Shown piece after piece: positions 1 to 9,629 of a stretch of 64,000 nt of DNA. The position numbers were made by a program, and so were the translations under genes. The stretch is from positions 30,110,811-30,174,810 of the forward strand of contig OY282605.1 of NCBI GenBank assembly GCA_958298945.1, given 5' to 3'. The stretch comes from Atherix ibis. Lineage: Eukaryota > Arthropoda > Insecta > Diptera > Athericidae. The notes beneath the pieces are model-generated. The model made no database searches. It saw only the letters and a list, made by a program, of their open reading frames with translations, and was not told the origin of the DNA. Position 1 is the stretch's first letter, and every line of letters begins with the position of its first letter.

Positions 1-650
1 ATAAGAACGTTTGTCGCCTCTAGTTTCATTCGAATTTTCCCAAGTCTTCGCTGCCAAAAGAAGAGATGTTTTTAATTAAATCATAACAATTTTTAAGGTA
101 TAGGAAAAAAAAAATTTAGTGCAAGAAAAGTCGTATTCTTGATTGCTTTTGGCTAAACTGCTAAGTGAAATTTTGCATTAAGTCGCTACGAGAATTTTTA
201 AAGAAAATTTATCAATTAAAAGTCGTTTTTTTTTTTTTTTTAGAATTATTTTTCAATGAAAATCAACCTAGAGAAAATTTTCTTCTTTCGATTTAAGTGT
301 TACTTATTTTTATTCATTAATTTCTTTAATAAATAGATGAACTCTCTTCGGTAGTTATCAATATAGAATTTTACTTTATTTTTATTATTTTTTTAAAAAT
401 TGATTTAGTAAATATATTAATTGGGATTTAGTACGTAAAATTTGTCCTTTAATTATTTGGAAAAAAAAAGAAATTTTTAAGAAGGATTCTTTATCGAAAT
501 AATTGGTCATGTTATTAAAAAGGAATTAAGTTAAGACTTTTATAGTATTTTTTAAAAAATAAATCACTGAGAGTGATCTGGTTATACTTCAGATTTTTCC
601 TAGATGAGGATTTGTTAGAATAATTGAATGTTCTTATAAGTATTTTTGCC
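1..650. other. AT-rich stretch, nothing recognised
   Basis: Homopolymer-rich AT sequence with no convincing reading frame, RNA or repeat. Confidence 0.5.
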
Positions 651-654
651 CCCC

Positions 655-1000
655 AGAAATAGATGTGAACCAAACTGTTTATAAAAAAGTCATTGAAAGG
701 CTCAGAAAAAGGTTTTTTCGCGTCAGATTGGGTAACGCAGACTTTTGGATACTCTATCATGACAACGCCCTTTGCTCAAAAATTAATTTCAGCCCTCTTC
801 GTTTGTCTTATCAAGGAGCTTGGAACTTTTTTGTTCCCCAAGTTCACCTAATCTTGGTACTGTCGATAACATCCTAAAGAGTATAACCAAGGGTTGAAAG
901 CGATTCCAGTCGAATCCTTTCAGCACAGATCCAGACAGTGGAGACAATGTATCCGCCCATGTAACATTGATGAAAAAATAAACCAAAAATGTCATCATAT
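655..1000 (+). pseudogene. mariner transposase fragment (C-terminal half)
   Basis: The plus-strand translation from about 665 reads VNQTVYKKVIERLRKR, then WILYHDNALCSK, which fits the mariner block around the second catalytic Asp (HDNA). After a frame change it continues as KAIPVESFQ and RQWRQCI (about 890-945), matching the C-terminal end of the same family. The stretch that would hold the third Asp is deleted, and there is no N-terminal helix-turn-helix part, so this is a dead 5'-truncated copy. No terminal inverted repeats were seen. It resembles the copies at 35.9, 47.2 and 48 kb, which share the KAIPVEA-type C-terminus. Confidence 0.65.
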
Positions 1001-1622
1001 AATTTAAATCTCTTTACTTTTCTACCACACTTAGTACATGCTAGTGTATAGAATTTTTTCTTAAAAGAATTCCAAAATAATTTTCTTTTAAACTTGTAAA
1101 TTTAAAAATTCTTCAATTAATTTTAAAAATAATTCAAAAATTTTCTTTCTAATGAAATTATTTTTTTCTTTTACAGATTTTACAACACATTTTAAGTTTT
1201 GGTAAGTTACAAAATTATTTACAAAAAAAATTAAAAATAAAATTTGATTTTGTTCTATAACATTTTATTTGAAATAAATTGACAACAAAATGAAATATTT
1301 TTTTAAGACTTACTTTTCATTAACAAAAATTCTTATATTTTGGGTCTCTGAATTAAGAATAGAACTCCTTTCAAATTTTATTTTTTATTAAGAAAAAAGT
1401 TCTTTTTATAATATTTTATTTTTTATATTTTATAATTAAAAATGTATTTTTAAGGAAATGTCTTCTTTATTATGAAGATATCGACTTAAGATCAACTTGG
1501 CAGTAAAGAGTTATTCAATTTATATTTTGAAAAGTACAAAATTAATAGAAAATATTTTAACAAAATTTTTGATTAAATTTATATTTTTATAAATTGATGA
1601 AAGTTTGCCATTATATAAAATA
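1001..1622. other. AT-rich stretch, nothing recognised
   Basis: No frame or structured repeat could be supported here. Confidence 0.5.
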
Positions 1623-2520
1623 CTAGCTACCCGTTCCCCGGCGTTGCACGACCTTATTCTCGACTTTCATTATTTCTCGCAATTCTGTTCTGTTGGTTCT
1701 TTCGTGTATTTCGACCGATGTTTTGCCGTTTTGGCGGCATTTTTTTAATTTTAGCCTTTGTTGAAATATAAATAAGAATCAATCATTAAACATTAGGATT
1801 CATAAATTCTCTACAAATGAACAATTTTACCTATCTTGAGTTTTTTTGCTAACCGATTGGCTTTCTTGAAATGAAGTCTAACTAAAAATCTAAATGCAAA
1901 ATATGATGCATTATTGTTGAAAAATTGGAATACAAACAGTTCTACTAATACTTACAGTTCTGTTTTTAGCTGTATTCGATTGGACTAATTTTGCTACTGT
2001 GCAGTAGTTCGCAGTAGATTCTCAATAAAATGGACAATTTACTGACAGCAGTAAAATATAACCTCAAAATAGTCAACAACAATACTGAGTTTATTCACAC
2101 ATAAACAATAAAAACTGATTTTACGCAAACATAAACAATAAAAACAAAAATTTGACGCTTCAACATAACCAACGAACCCGCTAAGCCATCTATTTCCAGT
2201 TCGGGAACTAAAATTTCCCCACCCTAAATAGTATGCGCAACTACTGCGACAATCTACTCGTTTGTTCGAGGTACAGTAGATGATGACAGCTACAACTACT
2301 GCACAGTAGGAAACTTTCCCAAATCGAATACATCTAATTTGTTTGAAAATTGGCATATACAGCTACCACCACCTACCGGAGGGGGGTCGGAACTATATAG
2401 CAACCATTCTCAAGACTCAATGAACAAATTGGTATAATGGTTCAGTATGATTTTATGCATAGTTTTCGAGTCTATAAGTCTCACACAAAAACGGACATTC
2501 ATTTTTATATATATAGAAGA
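1623..2520 (-). mobile_element. Helitron-like non-autonomous element
   Basis: Read on the minus strand, the element starts TCTTCTATATATATAAAAAT directly after an A. It ends with a GC-rich, partly self-complementary stretch (AACGCCGGGGAACGGG) and then CTAG followed by T. Helitrons start with TC, end with CTRR after a short hairpin, and insert between A and T; all three features are present. The sequence just inside the 5' end, ATGAATGTCCGTTTTTGTGT, resembles the usual 5' part of insect Helitrons. No Rep/helicase coding remains in the 898 bp, so it is non-autonomous. A MITE-like insert occupies the middle. The 3' hairpin is imperfect, so the call rests mainly on the two termini. Confidence 0.55.
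1971..2332. mobile_element. MITE-like inverted-repeat element nested in the Helitron
   Basis: The left end reads TGTATTCGATTGG, then CTACTGTGCAGTAGTT. The right end, reverse complemented, reads TGTATTCGATTTGG, then CTACTGTGCAGTAGTT. The arms are about 36 bp with a short variable middle and enclose about 290 bp. The CTACTGTGCAGTAG core is itself nearly palindromic. I see no transposase and no clear target-site duplication. A direct repeat of about 20 bp built on ATAAACAATAAAAAC occurs inside, near 2100-2145. An alternative is that this inverted repeat belongs to the Helitron itself. Confidence 0.45.
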
Positions 2521-4055
2521 TAGATAATTCGACTATTTTATAGTAGATATTAGTTATTAAATGATAATTTTAAGTACAAATGATGAGCATAATTTAAAAT
2601 TTGCATTCACAATATTTTAAGTTAATCATACCTTATGTTGATGTATAGACTCTAAGACATTCATAATACATCGAAAAATATTTCTCCAAATATTTTTATT
2701 GTTTTAACAATTTTTTTACCTAGTAAAAGTATTTAATATATATTTTTATATAGAAAATATCGAAATTATTTTGAATAAATGCACTAACATAAATATCAGT
2801 AAATAGTGTATGTTGACTTGTATTCTTCTACTCACTTCATTAAATTTTTGTTAATAAAATAATAAAAACAAAAATTTTTGTTTTCCTTTTCATTTATTAT
2901 GAATTAATCGAATAATAGTCATAAATGATTCAGTATTTTCGATATTATATTACTAACCAAAACGATTTATTCGGACCATTTACGAAAATATTGCATAAAA
3001 TTACATTATTAGTGAAATTAATCGTTTGTATAAGGTTTCTGTTCTAGTATATTATAATTCTTGAACATAGGCTTGTATAATAAAATGCTCATTAGAGAAG
3101 AATACATTGTATTTATGGCTATTATTAATAATATTGATTTCAAGCAATCAATACTGTATTGAAATATGTAATTTACTACGAAAATTATGTACATTTCTAT
3201 TATGTATGCTGGCACATTTCTCTAATCTATAAATAACTTTTTCCGGTTCGTTTTTTTTCCTAACCTAACAAAACCAAAAATAAAATATTTTAAAAATTAC
3301 TACTTACTGGGTGATTTTATTTATGTTTGTTTAGAAAATATTAGAATTTGTTGTGTCTGGTATTGGTTTACTAATTTAACTAATACATACTTTTCTTAAA
3401 TAATGTAATTCTAATTTTAGGTTATGTTTTCCTTTAAGTGAACTTTTATACCAAACAAATTCCTCCGTTTACACAGAATCACAGATGTTTTCAGTTGTTT
3501 ACTTTTTTTTTTAAAGACGTTTATAATACAATAAAAAAAACTCTTTAAAATTCTCATTAATAATACCAAACAAAAACAGTTACTAAATTAATTAAGTTAG
3601 AAACCTGAGATACTTTTATAGTACGTGTCACGATTACATGTGGAAATTAAACAGAATAATCTAAGGGACTTGAAAGTTTAATAATGAAAATTCTCTTGAT
3701 GATTCAATTTGATTAATATGAGTAGCAACCGCAAATACAAATAGTTGCGACAGATAGCTAAATTTCCGAATGTTCTGAACTTGAATTCTTCGAAAACTGA
3801 TTGTTGTAATAGTTTTAATTGTAAATGTACTATACTTCATCAAGTCTTGTTAGAACTTTTGTCTAAGTACGAGTATACATATTATTAAGATGTTTGAATA
3901 TACAATTCGAATAATATAAAATATGTTGTATTATGTAAAATCACAAATAAAAAGATAGTAGAAAATTTTTAAAAAATTGCAACCACGTTTTCGAAGATGA
4001 TAAAAGTTTTAGTGCACAATTTATGTCATTTTAAAGGCAATATTAAACGTCAAAA
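2521..4055. other. AT-rich stretch, nothing recognised
   Basis: Low-complexity AT sequence. Short frames near 3018-3215 and 3661-3843 resemble no protein known to me. Confidence 0.5.
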
Positions 4056-4640
4056 TAAATTGACTTGCGGTTGACTAACGAGTGATTGACAGCTGCCATT
4101 ATCTAACGAATAGTCAAAAAATTAGACGGTCAGCTAACTTAGCTGACTTTTCAATTAAATCTGTCCCAAACTCATCAGCTGACATCAACAAATTGTTCCA
4201 AAAGGAACAATAGCCGACGCTATTAGACGAGCAGCCAAAATGTAATTTCTTCATGGCAGACAGCGCCATGGCAGACGTGAGACAATAGCTGATTGCTTAA
4301 CTAAAGAGTCAAAAAAAAATGGCATCATCAAGCTATAAGCCAAAATTGGGCGATTTGTCAGCCATTTTGTCTGCCAAAATTGCTCAGCTGACTAGTCAGT
4401 GAGGTCAGTTTATGGCACAAATCATGTTATAAGACGATGAGCAAAATTGGCAGACGTTAATTAATGGGAAGTCATAAAAAATTGACAGATGGCTGATTAA
4501 CGAGACGGTAAGCTAACTTGGCTGACTCATCAACAAAATTCATCCCAAACTCATCAGCTGAAATCAGCAAATTTTTCCAAACTTGCTGACTGTGGCTGAC
4601 ACTAAAATTGTGTTATTAGACGGTAAACCAAAATTGTGTT
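4056..4640. repeat. degenerate repeat cluster rich in CAGCTGA/AGCTGAC
   Basis: A block of about 80 bp near 4127-4204 recurs at about 4503-4583: GACGGT(C/A)AGCTAACTT(A/G)GCTGAC, then a stretch containing CATCAGCTGA and CAGCAAATT. The first copy contains the near-palindrome GTCAGCTAACTTAGCTGAC (about 4129-4147). Between the two blocks, many variants of AGCTGAC, CAGCCA and CAGACG occur in both orientations. No coding potential was seen. Confidence 0.6.
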
Positions 4641-4644
4641 TTAA

Positions 4645-4945
4645 ATTGAACTAACAACGTTTCGTCTGGGATTACCATGAGATCCACTTCTAGACAACAT
4701 GTTTGCCGTAGGTTTAGAGGCCTTTGCATAAGGTCTAAAATGGTTTTCCTATGTTTGCCCTGATCACCACGACCAGGTCATTAGCATAACCTTGGACTTT
4801 TAAGCCAGCTGCAGATAGTTTGACAAGAATATCATCAATGACAATTGACCAAAGTATGGGTGATAATAACTCTCCTTGTGTACAACTCTTAATGGCGGCT
4901 GTAACAGTCACTGGACCATTCCCCAGTTTAGCTATTCTTGCTAAA
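4645..4945 (-). pseudogene. LINE reverse-transcriptase fragment
   Basis: The minus strand reads PVTVTAAIKSCTQGELLSP, then ILWSIVIDDILVKLSAAG, then KVQGYANDLVVVIR, and on to a cysteine-containing stretch ending DETLLV. This is the order of the RT palm motifs: the (P)QG..LSPLLW box followed by the catalytic YADD box. The catalytic box is YAND here, so the enzyme is dead. About 100 codons are open without a stop. The wording fits an R1/I/Jockey-group LINE but the clade is not fixed. Nothing of the endonuclease or the 3' end is visible. Confidence 0.75.
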
Positions 4946-5074
4946 AATCTTAGGAGTCAATACTTCTAAATTCTGCTGCAATATGGGTGGAAAAATTCTG
5001 CTATAAAATGGCATGCAATAAAGAGTGCCATAGTTGAGTTCAAATAACTATTCATATTAGATTTACTAGGTGCA

Positions 5075-6340
5075 TAAGCTTAAATCCGCTGTGTTTTAGT
5101 CAAAAAAAACACATGTTTTTTTAATAGAAAGCAAAAACAAATTAATTCAAAGTACTTGCCCTCGCTAGCCACACATTTTTCCCATCTCTCGGGCAATTTG
5201 TGGATACCATGCCAAAAAAATTCCTTCTCTTTCGAGGCAAACCACTCATCAAGCCATTTTCGGACGTCTTCGTAAGAATCGAATTACTGATCAGCGAGCG
5301 CGTGGCCCATCGACGAAAACATATGGTAGTCGGAAGGGGCCAGGTCTGTTGAATAAGCGGGATGGGATAGCACCTCCCAGTTGAGTGTCTCCAAGTAGTT
5401 TCGGACGATTTTTGACGTGTGCGATGGTGCGTTGTCGTGGAGGAAAATCAACTTGTCATGTCTTTGTTAATAATGCGTCCTTTTTTCACGGAGAGCACGG
5501 TGCAATTTGATCAGTTGTTGGTGGTAGCGGTGGGTTTTGAAAGTTTCCCCAGGTTTCAGCATCTCATAGTAGACGATACCCTGCTGATCCAACCAAACGC
5601 ACAGCATCATCTTCCGTCCGAAGCGATTTGGTTTTGGGGAAGATGTTGATGCTTGGCCGGGATCAACCCACGATTTCTTGCATTTAGGATTCTCGAAATA
5701 TATCCACTTTTTATCGCCTGTCACAATCCGATTCAGGAACGACTTTCTTTTTTGTCTGGCGAGCAAGATTTCGCATGTGTTTTGGCGTCGCTCCTTCGGC
5801 CTATCATTCAATTCATGCGGCACCCATTTTCCGATCTTTTCAATCTTCTCCATGGCACGCAGATGCATGGACATAGCTGGTTGAGTAACACCCAATTGCT
5901 CCGCGAGCATTTTTTGTGATTGGGTTTCGTCTTTGTCCAAAAGACCCTGAAATTAATGGTCCTCAATCTTTCTAGGCTGATTTTCAAGCTTCTTCCCCCA
6001 CAAGTCAAAATTTCCGTCTTTGAACTGACGAAACCAATCTCGGAACGTTGTTTCCGAGAAAGCACTCTCACCATAGGCGTCAATAAGCATTCGATGCGAT
6101 TCGGCAGCCGATTTCTATAAATTGAAGCAGAAAAGCAGAGGTTGCCGCATATGTTCTTTTTGTGGCACAAAACTAGTCATGATTACCAAAGGAAAAATGT
6201 ATGTTGTACGAAATTGCTGATAATGTACACTGATTAATGTTGATAGATGTCAAACTCATAAAAGAAAGTATCGCGTGCCCATGGTAGCTTAATACGCTCA
6301 CTAACGCCATCTATGACTAAACAGCGGATTTAAGCTTATA
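5075..6340 (-). mobile_element. full-length mariner element with both terminal repeats
   Basis: The two ends are inverted repeats: AGCTTAAATCCGCTGT on the left matches the reverse complement on the right, and the match continues as TTTAGTCA after a one-base difference. TA flanks both ends, as expected for mariner insertion. The size of about 1.26 kb is normal for a complete mariner. The transposase lies on the minus strand (next entry). It sits just beyond the LINE fragment at 4.65-4.95 kb. Confidence 0.85.
5080..6180 (-). pseudogene. mariner transposase, single frame with four in-frame stops
   Basis: From the ATG at 6180 to the TAA at 5080 one minus-strand frame of 367 codons carries the whole protein, interrupted only by stops. 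The N-terminus reads MTSFVPQKEHMRQP. An HTH region follows (SAAESHRMLIDAYGESAFSE, TTFRDWFRQFKDGNF), then EQLGVTQPAMSMHLRAM. Catalytic Asp 1 is in VTGDKKW, Asp 2 in LHDNAPSH, Asp 3 in DLAPSDYH; the spacing between Asp 2 and Asp 3 is 34 residues (DD34D). The stops lie before KSAAES, after KIEDH, after RTHY and after HALADQ. The exact triplet length shows decay by point mutation without frameshifts. It cannot make active protein as it stands. Confidence 0.85.
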
Positions 6341-7575
6341 AAGCTGGTATTAGTATAACAAAACTTCAAAGAAACTGGAAAAAATATGGCAAAAATCGCT
6401 CAGTGGCTCACTTAAACTAATTAAAAAAATTTCTAATATTATATTTATTTTAAAAACATATAAAAAAAAACAAAATTGGTGGGAATTTGATTTAAAAAAA
6501 TTCTTTCCCATTTTTAAACCAATTTAAATGAAAATTATTACATAATATTGTATATCTAATTCAAATTATATTAGAACTTTAAATTTTGATTAAAAATTTA
6601 TTACAAAATTTAATTTCGAAGGTAATTTACAGTTGTAAATTTGCCATTGATTATTTGGTTTGATTTTCTAGTGGCAGCGATGATACATGTTTTTAAGGAT
6701 GTAAATTGAAAATATAAAACTGAAATTATAAATGATTTCTGTTAAGTACGTATAATTTATCAAAACCGGCTAAAAAGTATTTACATTTAAATTTTCTTAT
6801 CATGTAATATTGTACATGACCGATAATCAAAAATCCCCCTATAAAATTTTACTGGTACTACGTGTATATTATTTATTAATTGCATATTACTTTTATTGTA
6901 ATGTATTGATATATGAGTTCAATATTTGGATATCTTTTCCTATCCAGTTCTTTAATAATCTTTAGAGAACAGGAAGGAGCGTTCAATTTAGTTCAAACAG
7001 TGCCAATTTTGTTACACTAAGGCATGGTTTTATTAAGCAAAGTTTCAAATTTAGCCAAGTTCAGAACTAATTCGAAATTACTGTTTATTGATAATCAGAA
7101 TATTTGCAATATTTTTTAATATGTTATTTATATGAAAGAAATATTAAAATAATAATATTTAATTTAAAGCATTTTTAAAAAAAAATAGTTTTTAAAGTAG
7201 AAAAGTGTCTGCCGATAGTGCATCTGGTTGAGCTTCATGGTACAATACTAATGCACGGCACTGTCAAAATTACAAATGTCAGCAAATGCTTATGTAGACA
7301 ATGAATAAAGAAGCAGTGACGTCGCTAGTCAATATTGTTCTTGCGATATTTTAATTAAATTCTGACTAAAGCAAAATTAACATAATTTATTATTAGTATT
7401 AGAATTTTCTATAATTTCATGGTTTCAAGATATGAATTTCGTTTTGAATGATATTTCGATATAAATAGAAAATAGGTTATTATAATTTTATATAATTTAC
7501 AAAATATATTTACATATTTGCTATAGTATGATTATTGAGTCATTGGCTAATTTATTGGTAAGTTTTTTTAAATCA
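6341..7575. other. AT-rich stretch, nothing recognised
   Basis: No gene, transposon end or tandem repeat could be supported. Confidence 0.5.
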
Positions 7576-7641
7576 ATACTTTTTTATATCTACAAATAGA
7601 AATAATGCATATTATTTCTATTCGTAGATATAAAAAAGTAT
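7576..7641. repeat. 66-bp near-perfect palindrome
   Basis: Two 31-bp arms beginning ATACTTTTTTATATCTAC pair with a single mismatch (7594 against 7623) around a 4-base GCAT centre. Single-stranded DNA or RNA from it would form one uninterrupted hairpin. No flanking duplication or related copy was noticed. Confidence 0.85.
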
Positions 7642-9629
7642 ATATGTATACTTTTTTTATATAGTTTGGGTCTCTGGATTTTACTACGTTTAAATTTTTG
7701 CCTCTTTTATAATCTAAGTTAAAAACATAGATTTTATAAAATAAAACCTTATTTAGAAAATTTTTTTAAGATTATATTACTGTAAAAACCAAAATCTTTT
7801 AATTAAATAAATAAAATCCCCATTTTAAGTTATTTCAAATATGATGCATTTCGTAACAAAATCATAAAATTAATTTACCAAAAAACAAAATATGCACTTC
7901 AATTTTTAGTTTATTTATTCAATAAACTCGAGTACATTTTATCTACTTTTCAATAAAAATTCCAATTTTATTTTTACTATCAGCTTCATTGCAACGGCAA
8001 CTTTTATGGCACCTACAGATCTCCCCGCAATCCGATCATCTATCGCCTAGTTCTCCACCATAATTATATATACTTGTATAAGTCTATTATTCATCCTTGC
8101 ACTGTCATATATGTTTTTTTAAAAAAAAATGAAAATACGTTTTTAGAAAATTTCCAAGATGAATGAACAAAAACATTTCGTTCGGGATAAGCAACATGCA
8201 ATTTAATGCTTAAATGCCCGGATGAGAAATTACTCAAAAAGAAAAGCTTAGAGGATAAGTAAAAAGGAAATTCTTGTAGAAAAAGTTAAGAGATATTTAA
8301 ACTGAAGATGTGGTGGGGGAGGGGGTAAGTGAAATTTGTCAAAAGTTATCCAGGACGATTTGGCTACTATCCGAATTGAACTGGTCTGTCCAGAATTTTA
8401 GACTTGCCTGTTTATGCTCGAATTCATAGCCTCAAAACGCAAAGTCCAGAACGTTTATATATTCGGAATTTTCATATGGCAGAGGATAACATTATTTTTC
8501 TATATTTAACATGATGGAAAAAGAAGAAAAAAAATGAGAAAAGAAAATAGATGAAAATATTTTTTTTGTTGATATTTTAGAAAAATAAAATTGCTTGTAT
8601 AAAATTCGCCTATTTTGGGAGATGTAAACGAACTTAACTTACATTGGATAATATAATACGAGAACACAGAATCAAATTGTTATATCAGCGACATATACAG
8701 GAACAGTATACTTCGTATTAGGACAATGAATAGGAAAGGTTTTGGTTTTCGAATATACAAACTAAAGCACATATTTGCCCATATTCGCATACAAATCCTG
8801 CATAAAAATCTGAACGTTATATTTCCTTTTCCTATTTTTATGCACTAATATGTTGCGAATGCCAGTCGATTTCCCATTTTTTCCGGCTGTGGTTTTTTTC
8901 ACATCTCTTCTATGAGTATTTTTGTTCAATATTCCTGCGTCCTTTTATTGTTAGTAGGTTTTCATTCTGTATTTTCTTTATTTTTCCTTTTATTTCATTT
9001 TATTTCCGAAACATTTATTCATTTTCTCATTCAGTAGGAAAAAACTTTTTTTTTTTCACCGGAACTTCTATCTAAAAGTTAAATATTTTTTTAAGGAAAA
9101 ATATGGAAAAATATGGCCGACCATTTTGATGGTATAAACTTTAATATAAATATATATTCGTATTTTGTTTTTATATATTTTATGTGTATGCAATTTGGTG
9201 TAAAAGTTATTCTTTTAATAATATGTTTTGTTTTTAATATTGTAGTAAATTTTACACTTTTTAAAGAAGAAAGGAAATTAGTTTTGTAATATTTTCACAT
9301 ATAGTTTGGTTGATTGTGTAATATACTCGTAATATGATGGTATATGAAATTTTTTTTATTTTAATGCTGGAAAAGTGTAAATTTAAAATTTTTTTTTATA
9401 AAAAAAAACAAACATTTTTTCCTTTTTTTAAAGAAATAAAATTCTCTTGTATGTGATGTGAAATAAGAGAATTTATTTTATGAACATCAGTTAAACTAAT
9501 AAAATTTATTTTAAAGTCTGAAAATAAAAATCGCTCTTGATTACTTTAAAAAAAAATGAAATAGTGTATCACATTTATAATATTCTTTTTAATTGGCTTC
9601 GTTGTCGCTCATCTAAAAGGAGTATTTTT
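7642..9629. other. non-coding AT-rich stretch
   Basis: No gene recognised. A G-rich run (GGTGGGGGAGGGGGT, about 8310-8325) stands out against the AT background. The stretch 8340-8470 is less AT-rich but has no frame. Confidence 0.5.

Noticed and set aside
2039..2356. 105-codon Cys-rich minus-strand frame.
   Set aside because: It spans the MITE-like inverted repeat and reads through its repeat units; no family resemblance.
5653..5919. Plus-strand frames of 66-88 codons across 5419-6120.
   Set aside because: Shadows of the minus-strand mariner transposase.
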